Source: Rhodospirillales bacterium (GTDB taxonomy: Bacteria; Pseudomonadota; Alphaproteobacteria; ATCC43930; CGMCC-115725). From it: a stretch of 33,911 nucleotides of DNA. This document shows positions 8,979-16,203 of this stretch, piece after piece (position 1 is the first letter of the stretch; each line of letters opens with the position of its first letter). A program made the translations under genes and the position numbers. The notes under the pieces were generated by a model, which was not told where the DNA came from, made no database searches, and saw nothing but the letters and a program-made list of their open reading frames with translations. Location: NCBI GenBank assembly GCA_027315365.1, contig DAHUYF010000091.1, positions 1 through 33,911 of the forward strand, in the 5' to 3' direction.

Positions 8979-10199
8979 TCAGCCGCGCTGCGACCAGCCC
9001 GGCACCGGGAAGATCGGCGCCAGCTCGGCGTTCTCCGCCGGCAGCACCACGATCGGCTTGCCGCCGCGGATCTGCACCACGGCCGAGGGCAGGTTGACGT
9101 TCTGTCCCTTCGCGTCAAAGGTGATGGGGCCGCCGATCATCACGCGCTCCTTGATGTTGGTCGCCTTGAGCGCCTCGACCAGCGCCTGGGGCCTGGTCGA
9201 GCCGGCGCGCTTGTAGGCGTCGGCGCAGATCACGAAGCCCTCGAAGGTGAAGCCGGCGTCGAGCGTGCAGACCTCGCCGGGATAGGCCTGGTTGAACGCC
9301 GCCTCGAAGCGGTGCGCGAAGGCCTGCTTGGGGTCGAGCCAGGGGATGTTGGTGATGGCGTAGTCGGCGTATTTGCCCAGCACCTTCACGAACTGCGTCT
9401 GGTACATGCCGGGACTGCCGGGGCTGATGATGCCCATCGGCTCGTAGCGCTGCTTCACCATCTCGCGCACGATGAGAATGACGTCGGTGAGCCGCGTCAC
9501 CGCCATCAGCAGGTCGGCCTTCGCCGCCTTGGCCTTCGCCACTTCGATCGAGAGATCCTTCGCCTGCGGATCGTAGGAGATGGTGTCGACAATCTCGAAC
9601 GGCAGGTTGGCCTTGGGCATCAGTGCATGAATGCCGCGCAGCATGGTCTGGCCGAAAGTGTCGTTGACCACCATCAGCACCGCGGTCTTGGGCGAGGCGC
9701 CGGTCGCCGTGAAGAGATCGTTGAAGCGGGCGAGACCCTGCGTGCCGAGCATCACGCTGGTCGGGAAGTTGCGGAAGACGTATTTGAAGCCCTGCTCGGT
9801 GATGGCGGGATCGGCGGCGATGTTGATGACGAAGGGAATGCCGTGCTGCTCGGCGACCTGGGCGATGGCGAAGCTCTGGCCGCTGTCGAAGGCGCCGACC
9901 AGCATCTCGACGCCCTCGCGGATCAGCTTCTCCGCCTGGGTGCGCGCCACTTCCGGCTTCGACTCCGTGTCGACGTCGACGATCTCGATCGCATGGCCCA
10001 TCTCGGGCAGCATCTTCTTGGCGAGTTCGACCGCGCGCTGGCAGCTCTGACCGATCGGCGCCTCGTAACCCGAGCGCGGCAGCAGGCTGCCGAGCTTGAT
10101 CGGACGGATCGCGGCGCGCGCACGGCCGGTACCGGCCAGCAAGGCGCCGCTGGCGGTCGCCCCCAGGCCGAAATCGCGACGGGTAAGTGTGTGCCGCAC
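8979..10199 (-). CDS. HAAT ABC transporter substrate-binding protein with Tat-like signal
   Basis: Encodes 406 residues beginning at a GTG codon (10199), preceded by GGGGAGG. The N-terminus contains TRRDFGLG followed by an Ala/Gly-rich stretch ending near GRARA, a twin-arginine-type signal, so the protein is probably exported folded to the periplasm. The mature part begins IRPIKLGSLLPRSG, the usual first strand of type I periplasmic binding proteins (Peripla_BP_6). SGQSFAIAQVAEQHGIPFV and FEGFVICADAYKRAG are also family-like. It heads the operon with livH, livM, livG and livF. The ligand is not predictable by eye; proximity to fcs favours an aromatic or small organic acid, but leucine-type amino acids or amides remain possible. 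Confidence 0.9.
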   Translation of the reverse strand: MRHTLTRRDFGLGATASGALLAGTGRARAAIRPIKLGSLLPRSGYEAPIGQSCQRAVELAKKMLPEMGHAIEIVDVDTESKPEVARTQAEKLIREGVEMLVGAFDSGQSFAIAQVAEQHGIPFVINIAADPAITEQGFKYVFRNFPTSVMLGTQGLARFNDLFTATGASPKTAVLMVVNDTFGQTMLRGIHALMPKANLPFEIVDTISYDPQAKDLSIEVAKAKAAKADLLMAVTRLTDVILIVREMVKQRYEPMGIISPGSPGMYQTQFVKVLGKYADYAITNIPWLDPKQAFAHRFEAAFNQAYPGEVCTLDAGFTFEGFVICADAYKRAGSTRPQALVEALKATNIKERVMIGGPITFDAKGQNVNLPSAVVQIRGGKPIVVLPAENAELAPIFPVPGWSQRG

Positions 10200-10412
10200 C
10201 GCTAACCTCCCCGGCGGTGTTGCGCCGCCCGTTCCCGATCCTCGTCACCGTCGCGGCGCAATGTCGCGGGCCCGGCGGCGGCCGCCACCATACCGCACTG
10301 CGGCCGGGGATCAAGCCGAGCCCACGCGCCGCGCCGCCATGCTGCGCGCGACGGGTTGCGTTGTCGCACCGGGCCTTTAGACTGCGGCCGTCGCCCGAGC
10401 CAGGACGCCCTG

Positions 10413-11363
10413 ATGAGTCGCCAGGATCTGTTTCCGCCGATCGAGCCCTATGCCACCGGCATGCTCAAGCTCGACGGGCTGCACGCGATGTACTGGGAGC
10501 AGTCCGGCAACCCGCGCGGCATCCCGATCGTCTTCCTGCATGGCGGGCCCGGCGCCGGGGCGACGCCGACGCATCGCCGCTTCTTCGATCCGCAATCCTA
10601 CCGCATCGTCGTGTTCGACCAGCGCGGCGCCGGACGATCGACGCCGCTGGGTTCGCTCGGCGACAACACGACGCGGCACCTGGTGGCGGACATGGAGCGG
10701 CTGCGCCTCCATCTCGGCATCGAGCGCTGGGCGGTGTTCGGCGGCTCCTGGGGCTCGACCTTGGCGCTGGCCTATGCCGAAGAGCATCCTGAGCGCTGCA
10801 GCGGCCTCGTCCTGCGCGGTATTTTTCTCTGCCGGCGCAGCGAGATCGACTGGTTCCTCATGGGCATGCGCACCGTGTTTCCCGAGGCCTGGCGCGCCTT
10901 CTCGAGCTTCCTGCCCGAGGCCGAGCGCCGCGATCTGCTGGCGAGCTATTACCGGCGGCTCACCGATGCCGACCCCGCGGTCCACATGCCGGCCGCGCGC
11001 GCCTGGAGTACCTATGAGGGTGCCTGCTCCACCCTGCTGCCCAGCCCGGACACCGTGGCCGCGTTCGGCGAGGATCGCATGGCGCTCGGTCTCGCGCGGA
11101 TCGAGGCGCATTATTTCCTGCACAACGTCATCCCGCCGGAACGGGATCTGCTGCTTCGGGTGGAGCGCCTCCGTCGGCTTCCCGCTTTTATCGTCCAGGG
11201 CCGCTACGACATGGTCTGCCCGATCGCCAGCGCCGACGAACTCACCCGTGCCTGGCCCGAGGCGGACTATGCCATCGTCCCCGATGCCGGCCACTCGGCG
11301 ATGGAGCCGGGCATCCGCGCCCGCCTGGTCGCCGCTACCGAGAAGCTGCGCCGCACCCTGTGA
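10413..11363 (+). CDS. pip: Prolyl aminopeptidase (proline iminopeptidase)
   Basis: Encodes 316 residues of peptidase family S33, which removes N-terminal proline from peptides in the cytoplasm. Diagnostic motifs are the oxyanion loop HGGPG (43-47), VFDQRGAGRS (67-76) and the nucleophile elbow GGSWGS with Ser112. The catalytic Asp lies in QGRYDMVCP and the His in PDAGHSA. The start MSRQDLFPPIEPY matches the family N-terminus. An upstream in-frame ATG lies in a non-conserved stretch. Length is normal. It stands alone, 213 bases from the divergent transporter operon. Confidence 0.93.
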   Translation: MSRQDLFPPIEPYATGMLKLDGLHAMYWEQSGNPRGIPIVFLHGGPGAGATPTHRRFFDPQSYRIVVFDQRGAGRSTPLGSLGDNTTRHLVADMERLRLHLGIERWAVFGGSWGSTLALAYAEEHPERCSGLVLRGIFLCRRSEIDWFLMGMRTVFPEAWRAFSSFLPEAERRDLLASYYRRLTDADPAVHMPAARAWSTYEGACSTLLPSPDTVAAFGEDRMALGLARIEAHYFLHNVIPPERDLLLRVERLRRLPAFIVQGRYDMVCPIASADELTRAWPEADYAIVPDAGHSAMEPGIRARLVAATEKLRRTL

Positions 11364-11466
11364 CCCGACGCCGCTGGCCGCGGCCCGGACGACGTCGCGG
11401 GCCTGTCCTATTGCCCGGACAGCCTCTAAGGTGACCAAGGCATTTCGACTGCCGCAGGGGGGCAGG

Positions 11467-11982
11467 ATGAAGGGGGAATTGGGTGGTCTCGGGACCGCGC
11501 TGTTGGCGCTTGCGCTCGCGACATGGGCGCCGGCGGCGCAGGCGGACGATCCCGACCTGCTGGCGCTCGGCGCCGGCGGCTACAACGTGCTGCATTATCA
11601 GAAAGAGGCGCAGGTTCGCGCCGAATACCGCTTCTCCTATCGCTTCCTCTCGATCGTCCGGCCGATCGCGGGGGTGCTCGCCACCAACGACCGCAGCGTG
11701 TACACCTATGGCGGCTTCCGCTTCGACGCCGAGATCGGGCAGCATTTCGTCATCATGCCCGAACTGGCCTTCGGCTACTGGTCGCAAGGCGCAGGCAAGA
11801 ACCTCGGTGGCCCCGAAGAGTTCAAGGAAGGCGGCGAGTTCGCCTATCGCTTCGCCGACTACTCGCGCATCGGCTTTCTCTTCGACCACATCTCCAACGC
11901 CGGCATCTACAAGAGCAATCCCGGCGTCGAATCCGCGCTGATCGTCTATTCGATCCCGATCGGCGGTCCGCGCAACCGGTAG
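11467..11982 (+). CDS. pagL: Lipid A 3-O-deacylase-like acyloxyacyl hydrolase (PagL family)
   Basis: Encodes 171 residues with a signal peptide (hydrophobic about 8-20, cleavage likely near AQADD at 26/27), followed by amphipathic beta-strands ending in an aromatic-poor C-terminus. PagL is an outer-membrane beta-barrel esterase that removes the 3-O-acyl chain of lipid A. The catalytic triad pattern is visible: His141 and Ser143 in DHISNAGI and Glu155 in NPGVE. The His-Ser-Glu spacing (+2, +14) equals that of Pseudomonas PagL. The GGCAGG just before the ATG is a possible ribosome site. It starts about 100 bases after pip on the same strand, but no functional link is apparent. Confidence 0.82.
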   Translation: MKGELGGLGTALLALALATWAPAAQADDPDLLALGAGGYNVLHYQKEAQVRAEYRFSYRFLSIVRPIAGVLATNDRSVYTYGGFRFDAEIGQHFVIMPELAFGYWSQGAGKNLGGPEEFKEGGEFAYRFADYSRIGFLFDHISNAGIYKSNPGVESALIVYSIPIGGPRNR

Positions 11983-12025
11983 CGGCAATCCGTCCGGCGA
12001 CGAGGCTTCGGGCGCGCCGCGCTCC

Positions 12026-12095
12026 TTGCCGCGCGTTAACCATGTTGCCGGTGATTTTAGCGAATTTCGGGCGGGCACGGTTGCCTCGCGTTAAC
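12026..12095 (+). repeat. Pair of 15-bp direct repeats upstream of cheY (CtrA-like half-sites)
   Basis: TTGCCGCGCGTTAAC at 12026-12040 and TTGCCTCGCGTTAAC at 12081-12095 agree at 14 of 15 positions and are 55 bases apart. The first continues as TTAACCAT, the known half-site of the alphaproteobacterial cell-cycle regulator CtrA. The TTAA-N7-TTAAC full consensus is not present. The repeats lie 157 and 102 bases before the cheY start. A further dyad, TAGCGC (12096-12101) with GCGCTA (12113-12118), follows directly. They are probably operator sites; the regulator is an inference. Confidence 0.5.
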
Positions 12096-12182
12096 TAGCG
12101 CTCAACCGATACGCGCTACTTTTCCGGCATTGCGGTGGCTGCGATCGGCACGCCGTCCACTCGACCGACTGGAGTATGCGCC

Positions 12183-12566
12183 TTGCGAAACATCGAGAAA
12201 CACGTGTTGGTCGTCGACGACTACAACACAATGCGGCGCATTCTGCGCAACCTGCTGTCCCAAATCGGCTTCAGCAACGTCGAGGAGGCCGAGGACGGCT
12301 CCGCCGGACTGCGCAAGCTGCGCGAACGGCCCTTCGGCCTGGTCATCTCCGACTGGAACATGGCGCCGATGTCCGGCCTCGAGTTCCTCAAGGAGGTGCG
12401 CTCGGACGGCGCGCTCAAGGACATGCCGTTCATCATGATTACCGCCGAGAGCAAGACCGAGAACGTGGTCGCGGCGAAAGCGGCGGGGGTCAGCAACTAT
12501 ATCGTGAAGCCGTTCAACGCGGACACGCTGAAGAAAAAGATCGAGGCGGTTCTAGGGGAGCTCTGA
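12183..12566 (+). CDS. cheY: Chemotaxis response regulator CheY
   Basis: Encodes 127 residues, a stand-alone receiver domain. Phosphorylated CheY binds the flagellar switch protein FliM and changes rotation. The acidic pair is in VVDDYNTMRRI, the phospho-acceptor Asp in VISDWNMAPMSGLEF, the conserved Thr in MITAESKTENV and the Lys in YIVKPFNADTL. The DWNMP-like loop and the length point to CheY rather than a transcription factor. The start chosen is TTG at 12183, eight bases after GGAG; an in-frame ATG at 12135 lacks a ribosome site and adds non-conserved residues. It is followed four bases later by cheZ, so the two are co-expressed. No other chemotaxis genes are present. Confidence 0.92.
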   Translation: MRNIEKHVLVVDDYNTMRRILRNLLSQIGFSNVEEAEDGSAGLRKLRERPFGLVISDWNMAPMSGLEFLKEVRSDGALKDMPFIMITAESKTENVVAAKAAGVSNYIVKPFNADTLKKKIEAVLGEL

Positions 12567-12570
12567 TTCC

Positions 12571-13443
12571 ATGCCGTCCCAGCGTCGGCTCGAGCTGAGC
12601 GAGGAGGAATACCTCGACATCGAGGAGGCCCTTGCCAGCAACGCGCGCGGTCGCAGCTTCCTGCGCATGCGCGACCAGCGCTCCCGCCTCGTCGCGACCA
12701 ACGAGGTGCGCAAGCTCATGCGCGAGGTCAAGGGGAGCGCGCAGCACGCCAGCCCCGACAAGGCGGCGGGCGAAAAGGACGACACGCATATCCGCATCCT
12801 GCGCGAAGAGCTGCGCGAGATGAGCGCCTACATCCATCAGACCCGGCGTGAGATCGCCGCGCTGCGTCCGAGCGACGCCGGCTCCAACCGCATCATGGCG
12901 GCGACCGGCGAGCTCGATGCCATCGTCTCCGCCACCGAACGCGCCACCTCGGAGATCCTGAACGGGGTCGAGCGGATCAACGAGCTCACCCTGAAGCTGC
13001 CGAAGACCGGCGAGATCGCGCCCATCGTCGACGAGATCCAGGCGCAGGTGACCGAAGTACTGACCGCCTGCTCGTTCCAGGACATCACCGGGCAGCGCAC
13101 CACAAAGGTCGTCAATACGCTGCGTTATCTCGAGCAGCGCGTGAACTCGATGATCGAGATCTGGGGCGTCGAGGGCGTGACGCCGGTCGCGGCGCCGGTG
13201 GTCGAGGACAATCGGCCGGATGCGCATCTGATGAACGGCCCGGCCACCGACGGCGGCCCGAGCCAGGCCGATGTCGACGCATTGTTCGAGCAGCTCGGCC
13301 AGGCCACCGAGAAGCCGGCCGCAAAGCCCGTCGCCGACGACAAGGCCGCCGACAAGGCCAGCGGCGACAAGGTCGGCGACAACGCCGAGGCGAAGATCAA
13401 CAGCCAGAGCCAGATCGACGCGCTGTTCGACGCGGCGCAGTAG
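12571..13443 (+). CDS. cheZ: Protein phosphatase CheZ with a duplicated CheY-binding tail
   Basis: Encodes 290 residues. CheZ dephosphorylates CheY-P and ends the motor signal. The long helical hairpin spans roughly 75-195 and carries the catalytic motif CSFQDITGQR, with Asp171 and Gln175 at the same spacing as E. coli Asp143 and Gln147. The C-terminal region is a Lys/Ala/Asp-rich flexible linker with two peptide motifs, SQADVDALFEQL (231-242) and SQSQIDALFDAA (278-289). Both resemble the CheY-P-binding peptide at the E. coli CheZ C-terminus and the FliM N-terminal peptide; normally one copy is present. Residues 1-70 form an extra N-terminal segment. Gene order cheY-cheZ supports the assignment. 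Confidence 0.92.
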   Translation: MPSQRRLELSEEEYLDIEEALASNARGRSFLRMRDQRSRLVATNEVRKLMREVKGSAQHASPDKAAGEKDDTHIRILREELREMSAYIHQTRREIAALRPSDAGSNRIMAATGELDAIVSATERATSEILNGVERINELTLKLPKTGEIAPIVDEIQAQVTEVLTACSFQDITGQRTTKVVNTLRYLEQRVNSMIEIWGVEGVTPVAAPVVEDNRPDAHLMNGPATDGGPSQADVDALFEQLGQATEKPAAKPVADDKAADKASGDKVGDNAEAKINSQSQIDALFDAAQ

Positions 13444-13465
13444 CGCCGGCATCGAAAGCGCCGCT

Positions 13466-13483
13466 CACGCCGCGGGCGGCGTG
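13466..13483. terminator. GC-rich hairpin after cheZ, possible terminator
   Basis: CACGCCGC-GG-GCGGCGTG has perfect 8-bp arms around two bases. It begins 23 bases after the cheZ stop, between cheZ and the convergent small membrane-protein gene. There is no T-run after it on either strand, so it is not a classical intrinsic terminator. It may stabilise the mRNA end. Confidence 0.3.
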
Positions 13484-13538
13484 CGATCGAGCGGCCGCGA
13501 GGCGGTGCCCGCGGCGCCGATGCCGACGATCTGCGCCG

Positions 13539-13706
13539 TCACCGCGGGCCGGCCGGCCGGCGCCGATGCTCGGGCGGCGGCTCGGCACGGCGGTTGGCGA
13601 TACGTTCGGCGCGGCGGTTGGCGATATCGCCGGCGATCATGTCGGCGACCAGGAACAGGCTCATGATCCCGGCGCTCCACGCGAAGATCAGCAACAAGGA
13701 CTCCAT
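13539..13706 (-). CDS. Small single-span membrane protein with repeated basic tail
   Basis: Not recognised. It encodes 55 residues starting MESLLLIFAW, with GGGGAAG just before the ATG. Residues 3-26 form one hydrophobic span; the tail is strongly basic and carries IANRRAE twice (28-34 and 36-42), coded by a tandem 24-bp repeat at 13582-13628. Positive charge after the span predicts a cytoplasmic C-terminus. A second start ten codons upstream exists. The alternative 111-residue frame on the same strand looks like noise. Upstream lies a TTTA-N7-TTAACCAT sequence, which favours a real, regulated gene. It may be a small membrane adaptor; function unknown. Confidence 0.5.
   Translation of the reverse strand: MESLLLIFAWSAGIMSLFLVADMIAGDIANRRAERIANRRAEPPPEHRRRPAGPR
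13582..13628. repeat. Tandem 24-bp repeat inside the small membrane-protein gene
   Basis: TCGGC(A/G)CGGCGGTTGGCGATA occurs at 13582-13602 and 13606-13626, agreeing at 20 of 21 bases with a 24-base period. The period is a multiple of three, so on the minus strand each unit encodes the same IANRRAE-type heptad and the frame is kept. It looks like a recent slippage duplication. Confidence 0.75.
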
Positions 13707-13798
13707 CACGCTTCCCCGCTTGTCTATCGGCGGCAAGAGAACGAAAGAAGGTGCTGGCGACGCTGAAAAGGTGCTGCGACGCCCATTCGACGCCGAGC

Positions 13799-13817
13799 AT
13801 GGTTAATTCCGGGTAAA
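13799..13817 (-). promoter_or_regulatory. CtrA-like box upstream of the small membrane-protein gene
   Basis: On the minus strand the sequence reads TTTACCCGGAATTAACCAT, that is TTTA-N7-TTAACCAT, one mismatch from the CtrA consensus TTAA-N7-TTAAC. It lies about 93 bases before the ATG at 13706. A TTAACCAT half-site also occurs before cheY. Regulation by CtrA is an inference from the motif only. Confidence 0.4.
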
Positions 13818-13830
13818 CGCCCCGCCCTTC

Positions 13831-13851
13831 GCCGGCCCGATCAGGGCTGGC
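13831..13851. repeat. Hairpin in the 13.7-13.9 kb gene-free stretch
   Basis: GCCGGCCC-gatca-GGGCTGGC forms an 8-bp stem with one G-T pair and a 5-base loop, followed by GCGTTTGCTTT. It lies in the gap between the small membrane-protein gene and the thioesterase gene. It might be a weak terminator or part of the thioesterase leader. I see no gene in 13707-13892. Confidence 0.25.
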
Positions 13852-13892
13852 GCGTTTGCTTTGGAACCGGGGCTCGCCTAGCTTGGCCCGCC

Positions 13893-14279
13893 ATGAAGCC
13901 CGTCCCGCTCGACTTGGTCAACCGCTATGAGATCACCCCCGATACCAGCCACACCGCCGCCGCGGTCGGCAATGTCGGGGTCGAGGTCGTAGGCACGCCG
14001 TTTCTCGTGGGCTATTTCGAGATCGCGGCGCACCAGGCCATCCTGCCCTTCTGCGAGCCGGGCGAAGTGACGGTCGGCACCCGCATCGAGGTCGATCACC
14101 TCGCCGCAGCGCTGCCGGGACGGAAGGTGACCGCCGATGCCAAAGTGGTCGCGGTCGAGGGCCGTCACATCCTCTTCGAGGTCGAGGTGCGGCAGGGCGA
14201 CCGCGTGCTGATGAAGGGGCGCCATGGCCGCGCCATCGTGCGGCTCGACCGGCTGCTGGCGCGCGCCGCGGCGGGCTGA
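13893..14279 (+). CDS. Hot-dog-fold thioesterase, fluoroacetyl-CoA thioesterase (FlK)-like
   Basis: Encodes 128 residues, a single hot-dog domain. The arrangement VGTPFLVGYFEIAAHQA, VTVGTRIEVDHLAA and PGRKVTADAKV closely follows FlK and related short acyl-CoA thioesterases. The catalytic set in FlK is Thr, Glu and His, and candidates here are Thr in GTPF, Glu in YFE and His in VDHLAA. It would hydrolyse a small acyl-CoA in the cytoplasm. Fluoroacetyl-CoA itself is unlikely as the natural substrate. It is close to, and on the same strand as, the next small gene. Confidence 0.82.
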   Translation: MKPVPLDLVNRYEITPDTSHTAAAVGNVGVEVVGTPFLVGYFEIAAHQAILPFCEPGEVTVGTRIEVDHLAAALPGRKVTADAKVVAVEGRHILFEVEVRQGDRVLMKGRHGRAIVRLDRLLARAAAG

Positions 14280-14317
14280 GGCCAACATAGCGTTAGCGCA
14301 ACGGGAAGGAGCGGACG

Positions 14318-14614
14318 ATGGCGGTCGACGGCACTTGGAACATCACGATGGAAACGCCACTGGGAGCGCGCAACGCGACGCTCACGCTCGCCACCACCGG
14401 CGGCACGCTCAGCGGCACGATGTCGGGCGATGGCGGCGCGATCGACATCTATGACGGCCGCATCAGCGGCGACCAGGTGTCGTTCAAGGTAGACATCACC
14501 CAGCCGATGTCGCTCACCCTGGGATTCTCCGCCACCGTCGCCGGCAACGTGCTCTCGGGCAGCGTCGCGCTCGGCATGTTCGGCGATGCGCCGCTGTCGG
14601 GAACCCGCGCCTGA
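14318..14614 (+). CDS. Conserved-looking small beta-rich protein of unknown function
   Basis: Encodes 98 residues, preceded by GGAAGGAGCGGACG. Not assigned to a named family. The sequence MAVDGTWNITMETPLG, TLTLATTGGTLSGTMSG and GDQVSFKVDITQPM alternates polar and hydrophobic residues like a small beta-barrel or lipocalin-like sheet. There is no signal peptide and no cysteine. Similar short proteins are common beside enoyl-CoA or thioesterase genes in alphaproteobacteria. The 38-base spacing after the thioesterase suggests the two are co-transcribed. Confidence 0.7.
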   Translation: MAVDGTWNITMETPLGARNATLTLATTGGTLSGTMSGDGGAIDIYDGRISGDQVSFKVDITQPMSLTLGFSATVAGNVLSGSVALGMFGDAPLSGTRA

Positions 14615-14730
14615 CCCGCTAATTTCGCCGCTGGGGTCGGACCGATGACGGGCGCCGATCTGCGGTTGATTTTGTTCTTTTTTTGTTCGATCATGCCGGC
14701 TCGGCTCTCTCGGGTTGCGGCGACGGCAAC

Positions 14731-15051
14731 ATGGCCTATGGGTTAGGCATCGAATTGGCGGCGCACGGCTTGCTGCGGGCCCGCAGGGCGCCGCCTTATC
14801 GGCCCGGTCCTGCCGCGCGCGCGGTCGATATCGCGGTCGGGGCGCGGCTACGCCGGGCCCGGCTGCTGACCGGGGCCAGCCGGCGGCAACTCGGCGAGGC
14901 AATGGGCGTCGGCGCCGAGACGGTGCGGCGCTACGAGACCGGCGCGCGGCGCATGAGCCCGGTGCGGCTGGCCGCGGCGGTACGCTTCTTGGGCCTGCCG
15001 CTGTCCTGGTTCTTTCGCGAGGACGGGCCGCCGGCGCCCGGCCGGGGCTGA
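14731..15051 (+). CDS. XRE-family helix-turn-helix transcriptional regulator
   Basis: Encodes 106 residues from the ATG at 14731; a TTG 16 codons upstream is an alternative. Residues about 35-95 form a Cro/C1-type HTH: VGARLRRARLLTGASRRQLGEAMGVGAETVRRYETGARRMSP in outline, where the Gln-Leu-Gly and Arg-Arg-Tyr-Glu positions are typical. It then continues as LAAAVRFLGLPLSWFF, common in small repressors of Rhizobiales and Rhodospirillales. There is no ligand domain. A T-rich run (14671-14685) lies just upstream. The target is unknown. Start choice is uncertain because no good ribosome site is visible. Confidence 0.75.
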   Translation: MAYGLGIELAAHGLLRARRAPPYRPGPAARAVDIAVGARLRRARLLTGASRRQLGEAMGVGAETVRRYETGARRMSPVRLAAAVRFLGLPLSWFFREDGPPAPGRG

Positions 15052-15108
15052 GCGGCAAAGTGCCGACCGCGCAGGCTGCCCGGCGCCGTCGGCTTCGAGC
15101 GCGGCGGC

Positions 15109-16026
15109 TCAGCGGAAGCTGATCTCGACCACGCGGTTGCGCGGCTCGCGCACGCCGGGAGCGGTAGGCACGGGCGGTTCGCGCATGCCCACCCAATGCT
15201 CCTCGATGCGGTCGGCCGGCACGCCGGCGGCGCGCAGCGCCTGGCGCACCACATCGGCGCGGCGATGCGACAGCGTCATGTTGTAGGCGTCGCTGCCGGA
15301 GAGATCGGCCTTGCCGGTGATCGCCACGTGGCTGCCATCTTGCTTCACCTCGGCCGCCACCCGATCGGCGATCTTGTGCGCGTCCCGCGTCAGGCGCGCC
15401 TGGTCGAAATCGAAATAGACGCTGTATTGCCGCGTGGCGGTGGGCGGCGGCGCCTGCGTCGCCGCCGCCGGTTGCACCGCCCCGCCCTCGAGCGCGGCGA
15501 GCGCGGCGACGAATTCGGCGTGGCACGGGCCGTCGGACGCGGTGCTCCAGTCGTCCTCCATGCGCTCGACCCAGCAATCGTAGCGCGTCTGGGCGCGCGC
15601 GGCGAGGTTGGGCCGGCGCTCGCGGGCGCCGGCGTCGAGTGCGGCCAGCAGGCGGCGGCGGCCGTCGGCCAGCGCGGTGCGCGTCTGCAGCGGCACCTCG
15701 AGCGGCACCGACCAGTTGCTGTTCTGCTCCGGCACCACCACCTGGCCATGACCGGCGGCGAGGCCCTTGCGGGCAAAGTAGTCGGCATCCGCCCAGTCAT
15801 GATCCCGCTGCGAAAGCTGGGTGGCGAGGCCGGCATAGTCGGCGGCCAGCGCCTGATCGAAATCGCCGGGGTTCTTGGGCGCTGCGCGCTGCGCCGCGGG
15901 CAGGTTGAAGGGCTCGAGCACGGGATTGCCGCGCATGGCGGGCGAGGACGACCAGTTCGAGCAGCCGGCGAGCGCAGCGGCGCCGAGAAGCGTACAGGAA
16001 ACAACGGCAAGGTTCCGGTGGTTCAT
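15109..16026 (-). CDS. OmpA-family outer-membrane lipoprotein
   Basis: Encodes 305 residues from MNHRNLAVVS, preceded by AGGGAG. A lipoprotein signal ends in ALAGC with Cys22 as the lipid-modified residue. The middle part (about 60-190) is a helical domain seen in alphaproteobacterial OmpA-like lipoproteins. The last 110 residues are an OmpA/Pal peptidoglycan-binding domain: YFDFDQARLTRDA, ITGKADLSGSDAYNMTLSHRRADVVRQAL and a C-terminal EPRNRVVEISF. In the family an Asp and an Arg bind diaminopimelate; here D and R of ADLSGSD and NRVVEI are candidates. It probably tethers the outer membrane to the cell wall. A longer in-frame start at 16080 would hide the signal. Confidence 0.87.
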   Translation of the reverse strand: MNHRNLAVVSCTLLGAAALAGCSNWSSSPAMRGNPVLEPFNLPAAQRAAPKNPGDFDQALAADYAGLATQLSQRDHDWADADYFARKGLAAGHGQVVVPEQNSNWSVPLEVPLQTRTALADGRRRLLAALDAGARERRPNLAARAQTRYDCWVERMEDDWSTASDGPCHAEFVAALAALEGGAVQPAAATQAPPPTATRQYSVYFDFDQARLTRDAHKIADRVAAEVKQDGSHVAITGKADLSGSDAYNMTLSHRRADVVRQALRAAGVPADRIEEHWVGMREPPVPTAPGVREPRNRVVEISFR

Positions 16027-16139
16027 CTGCTCGATCTCCCTGGAAGCGCGTGGACGCGGGTTCTGGCGACCGCAACTCACGGTTCAGAACAGAGAACGTC
16101 GGCTAACCGGAAATTGTTCCCGCCGATCATGACAGAAAA

Positions 16140-16157
16140 GCGCCGCCGCGGCGGCGC
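16140..16157. repeat. Perfect 18-bp GC palindrome
   Basis: GCGCCGCCGCGGCGGCGC reads the same on both strands. It lies in the 295-bp divergent spacer between the OmpA-type lipoprotein gene and the DUF72 gene. It could form a cruciform or transcript hairpin, or be chance in a GC-rich repeat-like sequence. Confidence 0.4.
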
Positions 16158-16203
16158 GGTTGCGGCGTGCTGGGTAGCGGCTTCGATGCTTGATTCCCGA
16201 TCA

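Noticed and set aside
10200-10412. Possible gene in the spacer between the binding-protein gene and pip
   Set aside because: The open frames there are short shadows without ribosome sites; treated as a divergent promoter region.
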